From the NCBI GenBank assembly GCA_007120815.1, contig SKMY01000264.1:1-8161 (forward strand): a DNA stretch of 8,161 nucleotides, given 5' to 3'. Shown here piece by piece: positions 1 through 5,773 of this stretch. This stretch comes from Syntrophomonadaceae bacterium. Its GTDB lineage: Bacteria; Bacillota_D; Dethiobacteria; DTU022; UBA8154. The notes under the pieces are model-generated. The model had not been told where the DNA came from. It was given only the letters and a program-made list of their open reading frames with translations, and searched no databases. The translations under genes and the position numbers were made by a program. Every line of letters begins with the position of its first letter. Within the stretch, counting starts at the first letter, position 1.

Positions 1-1
1 C

Positions 2-88
2 CTGTTTTGGCTCAACGCCGCGGTCATCTTTGCCTGCATCGCCCTGCAGAAGAACCACAGGGACGGTTCTTCTGGATCACTCAACTGA
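2..88 (+). CDS. C-terminal end of a probable membrane protein (partial)
   Basis: Reading frame 2 is open from the left edge to a TGA at 86-88 and gives a hydrophobic stretch (FWLNAAVIFACIAL) followed by a polar, basic tail (QKNHRDGSSGSLN). This is what the last membrane helix and cytoplasmic tail of an integral membrane protein look like. The beginning lies outside the window, so the family cannot be named. The neighbouring envelope genes make a polysaccharide polymerase or transporter possible, but that is inference. The final dozen or so codons run through the first copy of the GGGACGGTTCT repeat, so the natural C-terminus may have been altered by repeat insertion. Only 28 residues are visible, and a chance open frame is not excluded. 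Confidence 0.4.
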   Translation: MFWLNAAVIFACIALQKNHRDGSSGSLN

Positions 89-153
89 GAATCTGCTGCG
101 GCAAACCGCGGGGACGGTTCTTGAGGGAAACCACGGGGACGGTTCTTGTGGAT
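49..153 (+). repeat. Cluster of three direct REP-like repeats, core GGGACGGTTCTT
   Basis: The 12-base core GGGACGGTTCTT occurs at 60-71, 111-122 and 136-147. Each copy is preceded by AACCRC or a close variant. Copy 1 is flanked by GAAGAACC (49-56) and GGTTCTTC (65-72), a perfect 8-bp stem with an 8-base loop. Copy 3 is bounded by CCAC (131-134) and GTGG (148-151). The same core appears in an inverted pair at 5246-5378, so at least five copies lie in 8 kb. Short palindromic dispersed repeats of this sort can be mobilised by REP-associated Y1 (IS200-like) transposases, but none is encoded here and that link is inference. Confidence 0.85.
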
Positions 154-164
154 CGTTTTTTTTT
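131..164 (+). terminator. Possible Rho-independent terminator made from repeat copy 3
   Basis: The third repeat copy can fold as CCAC/GTGG extended by G-U and G-C pairs (131-138 with 144-151, five-base loop). It is followed after four bases by nine T residues (156-164). This would end transcription of the + strand gene that stops at 88. The stem relies on several G-U pairs and the T-tract is offset, so the assignment is tentative. No equivalent hairpin with a T-tract is visible for the minus-strand operon that ends at 205. Confidence 0.35.
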
Positions 165-204
165 GCCTGACAGCGCAAGGCTGGAATCCACCCACCTTAT
201 GATA

Positions 205-1113
205 CTACTCCGTAGCGAAATGCTCCGCCGCTTCTTTTTTCAAAGGCCATCCGCTAAAGAAATGCCGGACCAGGTTGAATGGGCTGCTGATCTGCTGAAA
301 ATTGCGGTACATTTCGGGACCGTAAAGAGCGTATGCCCGGTGGTACTCCGTCAGCGTGCTGAAGACAAAAAACTCCGCGCCTTTTGCCCCCCGGCGCTGG
401 GACCTGCTGACGGCATGTTTGCGGCAACGATCCAGGGTTAAAAAAATTTCAAAGGGCAGCGTCTGGGACTCAAAAATGGCCAGGGCCTCCTTTTTTATGT
501 TCCATTCATCACCCATGACGAAAAACCGGTTTGCCGTATAATAAGTCAGCGGGGAGTTGACGGCATAAAGGTAAAGGGGAAAGTCCCCGGGAAATCCCGC
601 CTTTGCCATGGCCTGCAGTCCGGTGCCTGCAGTAGCCACGTGGTCCCGGTGGCCGTCCAGAAAGCAGGGCAATAGGACCACCTCCGGTGTAAATCCCTCA
701 ATGAGGGGATGTAGCTTGTGAACCGTGACGGGGTCAACAGAAAGCTTGCCGTCTGCTTCACCCAGGAAAGCCGGCGTTTCAAAGCCGAAGAACGAAGCCA
801 CCCGCCGACCTTCCTGCTCCCGGGCGCGGGCGATCTCTTCACGGCCCATAGTGGGGTGAATACTGGCTGCTCCGTCGGTCATGTAAATGCACTGGATCAC
901 GTTATTCCTGACGGACAGGTCGCTCAAATATCCCCCGCAGCCGATGATCTCGTCGTCCACGTGGGGGGCCAGCACCAGGATACGCTTGTTTTGCAGCCTC
1001 TCCACGGGCGACACGCGGTAGCGTCCCCGCATCAGGCCATAAAAGGCACTTAGAAATAGCCGGTTAAACCCCCTGACCGGCCAATTTCCCATCGCTTTTA
1101 ACAATTCCCTCAA
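205..1113 (-). CDS. PIG-L/LmbE family N-acetylglucosaminyl-type deacetylase
   Basis: This is a 302-residue zinc-dependent deacetylase of the PIG-L/LmbE family, whose members remove N-acetyl groups from sugars on lipids, glycans or small thiols such as bacillithiol and mycothiol precursors. The signature APHVDDE lies at residues 49-55, with predicted metal ligands His51 and Asp54, and DGHRDH at 153-158 gives the third ligand, His158. No cleavable signal or clear membrane helix is visible, so a cytoplasmic protein is expected, although the basic and aromatic first 35 residues could associate with the membrane. The start is a TTG at 1113, chosen because GGGGGGA (1119-1125) lies five bases upstream; the next ATG, at residue 8, has a poorly spaced site. 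The gene follows the GNAT gene by 17 bp and is surely co-transcribed. An envelope sugar substrate fits the nearby flippase, but a thiol-cofactor role cannot be excluded. Confidence 0.88.
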   Translation of the reverse strand: MRELLKAMGNWPVRGFNRLFLSAFYGLMRGRYRVSPVERLQNKRILVLAPHVDDEIIGCGGYLSDLSVRNNVIQCIYMTDGAASIHPTMGREEIARAREQEGRRVASFFGFETPAFLGEADGKLSVDPVTVHKLHPLIEGFTPEVVLLPCFLDGHRDHVATAGTGLQAMAKAGFPGDFPLYLYAVNSPLTYYTANRFFVMGDEWNIKKEALAIFESQTLPFEIFLTLDRCRKHAVSRSQRRGAKGAEFFVFSTLTEYHRAYALYGPEMYRNFQQISSPFNLVRHFFSGWPLKKEAAEHFATE

Positions 1114-1118
1114 AACGG

Positions 1119-1125
1119 TCCCCCC
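1119..1125 (-). promoter_or_regulatory. Ribosome binding site that sets the TTG start of the PIG-L gene
   Basis: On the minus strand GGGGGGA lies five bases before the TTG at 1113-1111. It falls in the 17-bp gap after the stop codon of the upstream GNAT gene (1133-1131), which supports translation from TTG rather than from the downstream ATG. Confidence 0.6.
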
Positions 1126-1130
1126 AGACG

Positions 1131-2168
1131 CTAGACGTAATCCGAATCCCCGATCATCACGTACCAGTTGTTTTTATCCCATAAGACCTGTGCCAGCTCT
1201 TCTGTGCCGCTGATCCAGGATACGGCCAGGGTGTTCAGGCTGGGCAGGTTGAAAAAGCCGAAGCGGGAGAGGTGGCGGGAAACCTGGCCCTGGTCCAGGC
1301 ACCAGCAGGAAAGCATATCGCAGCGGGGACGCATATACGCATCCACTGCGCTCAACAGCGAGGGAACCACCCGTTTTTCCTCCAGGGCCAGCAGGTCCAC
1401 AATATGCCCCATGCCTTCAGCATCCTGAAGCAGAACCACGTAGCCCAGCACCGCCTCATTTTCAATATAAGCCAGCACCCGGTAATCCACGGGCGATTCG
1501 ATATAGCGCCAGTTCAGGTATGCCTGGTCTCGGACGGCTGCAATGGTCAGTGAGGGGGAAGCCTGCTGCCAGAGACGGTCAAACCGCTCATCAAACCGCT
1601 CCAGGGCAACGACATTTTCCGTCGCGGCCTTTCGGTGGTTTTTTATTTTCAACAGTACATCCAGCCCCAAACCCGCCGTCTTGGATAGGATCGGTTGACG
1701 GATTTTCCGCGACGCGATGGGCTCTCCCCGGTAAAATTTTATGAACCTGGGAATTTGGGCCACTTCCACAGCAGGTTGAATCTTCTGCAGCGCTTTTAGC
1801 GCCGCCGCGTTGGGAAAGCCGAAGGTAAAGGCCCAACCCCGGTCCCGGGCCTGTTGGACCAGTTTTTCAAACATGCCCTTGTAAAACCCTTTCTGGCGGT
1901 ACGAAGCGTCCAACATGAAATTCATGCGCTGACCGGCGGGAATTTCTCTATCCTGAATGGTAAATAGAGAGGCGTTCAGGCTGAGGTGCCCGTGCACACG
2001 GCCATCCTCTTTAACCAGGGAAAAAATGCTTGCTCCCCGGGGGTTGCCCAGGTTTTCCCATCGCCAGTATGCTTCATTCCTTTTTTTGTTAAATACGCGT
2101 TCAAACAGGTCCAGTATCGGGACTTCATCGCCCGGACGGTAGAGATCGATTCCGATTTCAGCACGCAT
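1131..2168 (-). CDS. GNAT-fold N-acyltransferase with two related halves
   Basis: This is a 345-residue GNAT-superfamily protein predicted to transfer an acyl group from acyl-CoA to an amine. In the first half, residues 80-110 resemble motif A of the fold (MLDASYRQKGFYKGMFEKL), with R91-Q-K-G94 as the likely pyrophosphate-binding turn. A YWRWENLGNPRG motif at 34-45 reappears in related form as YLNWRYIESP at 217-226, and the second half (about 205-310) again alternates strands and helices like a GNAT domain. The protein thus appears to be a tandem arrangement, probably with one catalytic half. It is longer than single-domain GNATs (150-180 residues). The ATG at 2168 has AAGGAGA (2174-2180) five bases upstream. 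It is the first gene of an operon with the PIG-L deacetylase; a deacetylase and an acyltransferase together suggest re-acylation of an amino sugar, but the substrate is unknown. Confidence 0.8.
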   Translation of the reverse strand: MRAEIGIDLYRPGDEVPILDLFERVFNKKRNEAYWRWENLGNPRGASIFSLVKEDGRVHGHLSLNASLFTIQDREIPAGQRMNFMLDASYRQKGFYKGMFEKLVQQARDRGWAFTFGFPNAAALKALQKIQPAVEVAQIPRFIKFYRGEPIASRKIRQPILSKTAGLGLDVLLKIKNHRKAATENVVALERFDERFDRLWQQASPSLTIAAVRDQAYLNWRYIESPVDYRVLAYIENEAVLGYVVLLQDAEGMGHIVDLLALEEKRVVPSLLSAVDAYMRPRCDMLSCWCLDQGQVSRHLSRFGFFNLPSLNTLAVSWISGTEELAQVLWDKNNWYVMIGDSDYV

Positions 2169-2200
2169 TGAGTTCTCCTTGGCAAAATGGTTTCCCTCAC

Positions 2201-2209
2201 ATTATAACA
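2201..2209 (-). promoter_or_regulatory. Extended -10 promoter of the GNAT/PIG-L operon
   Basis: The minus strand reads TGTTATAAT: a perfect TATAAT at 2206-2201 with the TGn extension at 2209-2207. No good TTGACA lies 16-18 bases upstream (ATGTAT at 2229-2224 is weak), which is typical of extended -10 promoters. Transcription would start near 2194, leaving a leader of about 26 bases before the ATG at 2168. Confidence 0.75.
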
Positions 2210-2245
2210 CAGCACCTTTCGCCATACATCCAGGAAATTTGATCT

Positions 2246-2261
2246 GCAAAAAGGATTTTGC
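2246..2261. promoter_or_regulatory. Short perfect palindrome in the divergent promoter region
   Basis: GCAAAA (2246-2251) and TTTTGC (2256-2261) form a perfect inverted repeat around AGGA. It lies upstream of both divergent -10 boxes, where the -35 elements would be expected, and could be a regulator site. With six-base arms it may be coincidental. Confidence 0.3.
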
Positions 2262-2271
2262 CCCTCCATCA

Positions 2272-2277
2272 TATAAT
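2272..2277 (+). promoter_or_regulatory. -10 box of the murJ promoter
   Basis: A perfect TATAAT lies at 2272-2277 on the + strand, 75 bp before the TTG start of the flippase gene. No convincing -35 sits at 16-18 bp spacing, so the promoter may be weak or activator-dependent. Transcription would start at about 2284, inside the palindrome at 2278-2297. Confidence 0.55.
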
Positions 2278-2297
2278 TTAAAGGGGTATGCCTTTAA
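2278..2297. promoter_or_regulatory. Operator-like palindrome TTAAAGG-N6-CCTTTAA over the murJ transcription start
   Basis: Arms TTAAAGG (2278-2284) and CCTTTAA (2291-2297) are perfect 7-bp inverted repeats separated by GGTATG. The palindrome touches the TATAAT at 2272-2277 and covers the predicted start of transcription. That is the usual place for a repressor operator; it could equally be a small hairpin at the 5' end of the mRNA. I cannot assign it to a known regulator. Confidence 0.45.
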
Positions 2298-2336
2298 TGA
2301 AATAAACGCTGATTTGAATGGGTTCAAAAGGAAAAA

Positions 2337-2343
2337 AAGGAGG
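2337..2343 (+). promoter_or_regulatory. Ribosome binding site that sets the TTG start of murJ
   Basis: AAGGAGG at 2337-2343 is a near-perfect match to the anti-Shine-Dalgarno sequence. It is eight bases before TTG at 2352, while the first in-frame ATG is 13 codons further in. This decides for the TTG start. Confidence 0.85.
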
Positions 2344-2351
2344 CGCATTCG

Positions 2352-3905
2352 TTGCAGGATGAGCTGAACCGCGGACTGCTTGTAAAATCCATGACCATGG
2401 TTATGCTGGCTACGCTGGCCAGTCGGGTGCTGGGGTTTTTCCGGGAAGTCGCCGTGGCGTACCGCTTTGGAGCCACCATGGAAGCCGATGCGTACCTGGT
2501 GGCAATTTTACTGCCGACCATTTTGTTCTATTCCTTTAGCGATGCGTTAAAAAGCACCTTTATCACCGTGTTTGCGCCTTTCAAGGGCGGTCGAGACGAA
2601 CACCACTTTGTAAACACCCTGGCCTTTTACACCCTGGGAGTCCTTTTAATTCTGGTTCTTTTGGGGTTTCTCCTGGCTCCCCAGCTGGTGTTTCTTTTAG
2701 CTCCCGGTTTTACAGGCGAGACGTACCAGCTTACCGTGGAGCTTACCCGCATCCTGATTCCCGGGATCTTTTTCATCGGCCTCTCCGGGCTGGCCACGGG
2801 ATTTTTACACAGCCACCAGCGGTTTATTATGCCCGCCCTGGTCAATGTTCCCCACAACATCATCGTTATACTCAGCGCCCTGTTTCTAAGCCAGCAGTAC
2901 GGGGTGTACGGCCTGGCCTGGGGCAGCCTTTTGGCCGTGTCTTCCCAGCTGCTCATCCAGCTTCCCTCCCTGCGGCGGACGTCATTTACATTTCGACGCG
3001 GCCTGTCTTCCCAGCATCCGGGGTTGAAAAAAGTGACAGCTCTTTTGCCGGCCATTCTCTTGTCCAGCGCGGTTCTGGAGCTGAAGCACATTCTGGACCG
3101 CCTGTTTGCGTCTTTTCTCCAGCCGGGCAGCATCGCCGCCTTGAATTACGCCGAACGGGTTTACATGCTTCCCCAGGCCCTGTTTGTTTCGACAGTCATC
3201 GTCATTCTCTATCCCACCCTGGTAGAGCTTTTGGGCAAAAAGGACATGGATGCTTTTAACCGGCAGATCAAGTGGGGCATTTCCCTTTTCTTTTTCCTGC
3301 TGCTGCCGGTCATGGCCGGCATGGTGATCCTGAGCCGTCCCCTGGTGGAGGTCCTGTTCCAGCGGGGGGCCTTTGACGGGGCTGCCACAGACATGACGGC
3401 CTATGCGCTGCTGTTCTACATCCCTGCGCTTTTGGGTTTCTCCCTGCACTGTTTCTGCAATCGGATCTATTTCGCCCTGCAGGATGTGAAAACCCTGGTG
3501 AAAGTCAATATTTCCATGGTGGTCGCCAACGCCCTGTTCAACCTGATCCTGATGCCCTTCCTGGGTCACGGGGGCATCGCCCTGGGAACCTCCCTGGCCT
3601 TTTCCCTGGGTGCCTTTTGGCTTCTGGCCATCTTAAGCCACCGCATCCGGATTTCTTTTCACGACCTGGTCCAGCCCATCTACCGCAGCATCCTGGCGAC
3701 TCTGGTTATGGTGGCCGTGCTCCTACTGTACCTTCATGCCTGGATCAATATTTTGGAACGGCCCTTCGCCGGGATAAGCGTTCTGGTCAGCACGGCATTA
3801 TTGGGTGCCGCTGTCTATTTCCTCTCCGCCTGGATACTGCGCATTTCTGAAATGAACCTGCTTTTGCGCCTGGTTAAGGACTACCTGGACCGCAGCAAGT
3901 CATAA
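2352..3905 (+). CDS. murJ: MurJ/MviN-type lipid-linked precursor flippase
   Basis: This 517-residue integral membrane protein of the MOP superfamily (MurJ/MviN) moves undecaprenyl-linked precursors, such as lipid II, across the cytoplasmic membrane. Its length matches the family, and about fourteen hydrophobic segments run from residue 15 to 500. Hallmarks are SRVLGFFRE (24-32), FGATMEADAYLV (39-50), NYAERVYMLP (265-274) and VLFQRGAFD (334-342). By comparison with E. coli MurJ, functional residues Arg18, Arg24, Asp39 and Arg270 correspond to Arg25, Arg31, Asp46 and Arg269. The Arg-Arg pair after LPNLL (E. coli Arg51/52) is replaced by Phe-Tyr (59-60 of LLPTILFY). The protein may therefore be a MurJ-like flippase for another lipid-linked glycan rather than the main lipid II flippase. 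Translation starts at TTG, backed by AAGGAGG. The gene diverges from the GNAT/PIG-L operon, which supports an envelope role. Confidence 0.87.
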   Translation: MQDELNRGLLVKSMTMVMLATLASRVLGFFREVAVAYRFGATMEADAYLVAILLPTILFYSFSDALKSTFITVFAPFKGGRDEHHFVNTLAFYTLGVLLILVLLGFLLAPQLVFLLAPGFTGETYQLTVELTRILIPGIFFIGLSGLATGFLHSHQRFIMPALVNVPHNIIVILSALFLSQQYGVYGLAWGSLLAVSSQLLIQLPSLRRTSFTFRRGLSSQHPGLKKVTALLPAILLSSAVLELKHILDRLFASFLQPGSIAALNYAERVYMLPQALFVSTVIVILYPTLVELLGKKDMDAFNRQIKWGISLFFFLLLPVMAGMVILSRPLVEVLFQRGAFDGAATDMTAYALLFYIPALLGFSLHCFCNRIYFALQDVKTLVKVNISMVVANALFNLILMPFLGHGGIALGTSLAFSLGAFWLLAILSHRIRISFHDLVQPIYRSILATLVMVAVLLLYLHAWINILERPFAGISVLVSTALLGAAVYFLSAWILRISEMNLLLRLVKDYLDRSKS

Positions 3906-3938
3906 ATATCGGTAACGGTTTCCCCATTGGCCAAACTC

Positions 3939-3947
3939 TGGTATAAT
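3939..3947 (+). promoter_or_regulatory. Extended -10 promoter of the pnt operon
   Basis: TGGTATAAT at 3939-3947 combines a perfect TATAAT (3942-3947) with the TGn extension. The -35 position (TTTCCC, 3919-3924, 17-bp spacer) is weak. Transcription should start near 3954, giving a leader of about 100 bases before the GTG at 4055. I see no strong attenuator or riboswitch fold in that leader, only a minor GCGCA/TGCGT hairpin at 3977-3992. Confidence 0.75.
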
Positions 3948-4042
3948 AAAAGAACAGAACATTGGCAATTTATCCTGCGCACGTTTATGCGTAAAGAATT
4001 TGATATTCCAGCGTGGTTCGTTGTAAAAATCAATTAAATCTC

Positions 4043-4050
4043 GAGGTGAT
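4043..4050 (+). promoter_or_regulatory. Ribosome binding site that sets the GTG start of pntAA
   Basis: GAGGTGAT at 4043-4050 matches the 16S 3' end over eight bases, with GAGG eight bases before the GTG at 4055. The in-frame ATG at 4049 overlaps this site and the ATG at 4070 is 19 bases away, so neither is likely to be used. A longer frame open from GTG 4013 has no such site. Confidence 0.7.
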
Positions 4051-4054
4051 GGCT

Positions 4055-5233
4055 GTGCAGCTTGGCAAAATGACCGTCGGTATTCCCCGAGAAATTATGC
4101 CCGGGGAGAAAAGGGTGGCTGCTATTCCGGAAACCGTTGGTAAAATGGTCGCTGCCGGGGCCCGGGTCCTGGTGGAAACAGGTGCCGGGGCCGGCGCCTA
4201 TATGGACGATGAAGACTACAGGCGGGAAGGGGCGGAAATACTTTCAGATGTCCGCCAGCTCTACCGGCAGGCCGGGGTGGTCATGAAAGTGAAAGAGCCG
4301 CTGTACCACGAAGAAATTGGGCAGCACGAGGCCGAGCTTTTCCCCGAAAACGGGGTGCTGATCAGCTTCCTGCACCCGGCCCACGATGTGAACCACGAAG
4401 CCATAAAGGTTCTGGCCCGGCGGGGGATTACCAGCTATACCCTGGACGGAATTCCCCGGATCTCACGGGCCCAGCAGATGGACGCCCTGACCTCCATGAG
4501 CACGGTAGCGGGCTACAAGGCGGTTATCTTTGGTGCCAATCAACTAGGGCGTTTTATTCCCATGATGCCCACCTCCTTCGGGGTGATCCAGCCCTCCCAG
4601 TTCCTGGTAGTGGGGACCGGCGTGGCCGGCCTGCAGTCGATTGCCACTGCCAAACGCCTGGGCGCCAAGGTTAAAACCCTGGACATCCGCCCTGAAGCCA
4701 GCGAACAGGCTCGCAGTCTGGGCGCTGAAACCATCGAATTCGATGTGCCCCTGGAACTGGCCATGGGCCAGGGGGGCTATGCCCAAAGGTTGCCCGAGGA
4801 ATGGTACCACCGGGAGCGGGAAATTCTAACTCCCCACGTGGAGCAGAGCGACGTCATCATCCTTACCGCCCTGATTCCCGGGGAAGTGGCCCCCATCCTT
4901 GTGACCGAGGCCATGGTAAAGGGGATGAAGAAAGGCTCCGTAATCGTTGATGTGGCCGTGGACCAGGGCGGCAACTGTGCTTTGACCCGCTGCGGCGAGG
5001 AATACAACTACCAGGGGGTAACCCTCATTGGGATGATGAACATACCCGCCACCCTGCCGGTTGATGCAACCCGCATGTTTGCGCAAAATGCCTGGCACTT
5101 CCTGAATTATATTGCCCAGGATGGTTCCACAAAAATCGACACCGGGGATGAGATTGTTGGCGAAACCCTGGTCACCCTGGGAGGCCGCATCGTTCACCGG
5201 GGCACCCTGCTGGCCATGGGAATGGAACCGTAA
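4055..5233 (+). CDS. pntAA: Re/Si-specific NAD(P)+ transhydrogenase subunit alpha, NAD-binding domain I
   Basis: This 392-residue soluble domain I of proton-translocating transhydrogenase binds NAD(H) and exchanges a hydride with domain III of PntB on the cytoplasmic face. Visible are the N-terminal VGIPREIMPGEKRVA (8-22), the RQD loop in PRISRAQQMDAL (134-145; Arg135, Gln140, Asp143), the dinucleotide loop GTGVAGLQ (187-194) with Asp210 after the next strand as ligand of the NAD ribose, Tyr242 of the mobile loop, and TALIPG (271-276). The RISRAQ motif and the mobile loop separate it from its paralogue alanine dehydrogenase. The membrane helices that follow this domain in E. coli PntA are encoded separately by pntAB, so this is the three-subunit form known from Rhodospirillum rubrum and Thermus. 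A 228-bp gap with an inverted repeat follows, yet the operon clearly continues. Nothing suggests that domain I has lost NAD binding. Confidence 0.93.
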   Translation: MQLGKMTVGIPREIMPGEKRVAAIPETVGKMVAAGARVLVETGAGAGAYMDDEDYRREGAEILSDVRQLYRQAGVVMKVKEPLYHEEIGQHEAELFPENGVLISFLHPAHDVNHEAIKVLARRGITSYTLDGIPRISRAQQMDALTSMSTVAGYKAVIFGANQLGRFIPMMPTSFGVIQPSQFLVVGTGVAGLQSIATAKRLGAKVKTLDIRPEASEQARSLGAETIEFDVPLELAMGQGGYAQRLPEEWYHREREILTPHVEQSDVIILTALIPGEVAPILVTEAMVKGMKKGSVIVDVAVDQGGNCALTRCGEEYNYQGVTLIGMMNIPATLPVDATRMFAQNAWHFLNYIAQDGSTKIDTGDEIVGETLVTLGGRIVHRGTLLAMGMEP

Positions 5234-5245
5234 AAAAACCTGGGG

Positions 5246-5275
5246 GGAAGCACGGGGACGGTTCTCTTGCTTCCT
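5246..5275 (+). repeat. Left arm of a 30-bp inverted repeat with the GGGACGGTTCT core
   Basis: The arm begins GGAAGCACGGGGACGG and ends CTTGCTTCCT. It is the exact reverse complement of 5349-5378 over 30 bases. Its own ends, GGAAGCA and TGCTTCC, are also inverted, so each arm can form a small hairpin. It begins 13 bp after the pntAA stop codon and shares its core with the repeats at 49-153. Confidence 0.95.
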
Positions 5276-5348
5276 CGATGAACCAGGATTAAGTGCTTGT
5301 ATCAATGCAATTATCTAATTTCCGGTTAATTGAAAAGGTGAAAGGGAA

Positions 5349-5390
5349 AGGAAGCAAGAGAACCGTCCCCGTGCTTCCGCGTGCTTCCCC
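5349..5390 (-). repeat. Right arm of the 30-bp inverted repeat, with a duplicated end
   Basis: Bases 5349-5378 are the exact reverse complement of 5246-5275. The terminal GTGCTTCC (5371-5378) is repeated at 5381-5390 as GTGCTTCCCC, which itself pairs perfectly with GGGGAAGCAC at 5244-5253, so two alternative pairings exist for the outer end. The 73 bases between the arms are AT-richer and show no reading frame. The whole (5246-5378, 133 bp) has the shape of a BIME or a non-autonomous miniature element. Confidence 0.93.
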
Positions 5391-5461
5391 GGGTAGCGCG
5401 TGCCCAAAAACAAATGCGCCGAGCCTGTTTTCCATACGATTTCTTTCGGGAGGTTGATTAC

Positions 5462-5773
5462 ATGCTGCCTGCCATGTTTATTATCCTTTTGGCATCCGCC
5501 CTTTTGGGCTACCGAATTATTTCCGCCGTGCCGCCCCTTTTGCACACGCCTCTTATGTCGGGTATGAATGCTTTATCCGGGATTACGGTCATCGGGGCTG
5601 TAGCCGTGCTGGCTACCTTACCCGAGGGCGCTGAAGGATGGGCGTCGGCGGCCCTGGTTCTGGCCATGGTCAACGTGGCCGGCGGTTTTTGGGTCACCGA
5701 GCGCATGCTGCGCATGTTCCGGGGGAAAGAACGCGAAAGTGAGGTGGACGAAATACCGTGGCAGCAACCTTAA
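5462..5773 (+). CDS. pntAB: Transhydrogenase subunit alpha, membrane part (PntAB)
   Basis: This 103-residue membrane subunit supplies the alpha-side helices of the proton channel (domain II). It has three hydrophobic segments (about 3-20, 37-54 and 60-77), the family hallmark LLHTPLMSGMNALSGITVIG (26-45), and VNVAGGFWVTERMLRMF (70-86), ending in a short charged tail. The ATG at 5462 is chosen because GGGAGG (5448-5453) lies eight bases upstream and the length matches other PntAB proteins; the frame is open from 5381 but without another ribosome site. Its last 16 bases overlap pntB. The residue matching His42 of the Thermus alpha-2 subunit, proposed as part of the proton path, is Ser39 here, as in E. 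coli. Confidence 0.92.
   Translation: MLPAMFIILLASALLGYRIISAVPPLLHTPLMSGMNALSGITVIGAVAVLATLPEGAEGWASAALVLAMVNVAGGFWVTERMLRMFRGKERESEVDEIPWQQP

Noticed and set aside
7..441. Open frame of 144 codons on the + strand
   Set aside because: It runs through the repeat cluster (giving repeated G-R-F-type residues) and then antisense through the PIG-L gene; it has no ribosome site and no recognisable domain.
2627..3569. Long open frames on the minus strand opposite murJ (2627-3133 and 2982-3569)
   Set aside because: They are antisense to a well-supported membrane protein gene, have low-complexity Gln/Arg-rich translations, and lack ribosome sites.
4013..4054. Upstream GTG start for pntAA at 4013
   Set aside because: The added residues (VRCKNQLNLE...) do not resemble the family N-terminus, and the strong ribosome site GAGGTGAT lies inside this stretch.
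3906..4054. Riboswitch or redox-regulator (Rex) site in the pnt leader
   Set aside because: No riboswitch core and no TTGTGAA-type or TTGTTAA-type palindrome was found; only a small 5-bp hairpin at 3977-3992 is visible.
4055..5233. Alanine dehydrogenase as an alternative to PntAA
   Set aside because: The RISRAQ-MDAL loop, the mobile-loop tyrosine and the immediate neighbours pntAB and pntB identify domain I of transhydrogenase.
5291..5320. Possible promoter inside the inverted-repeat element (TTAAGT, 17 bp, TATCTA)
   Set aside because: Both hexamers match consensus in only about three of six positions, and there is no TGn extension.
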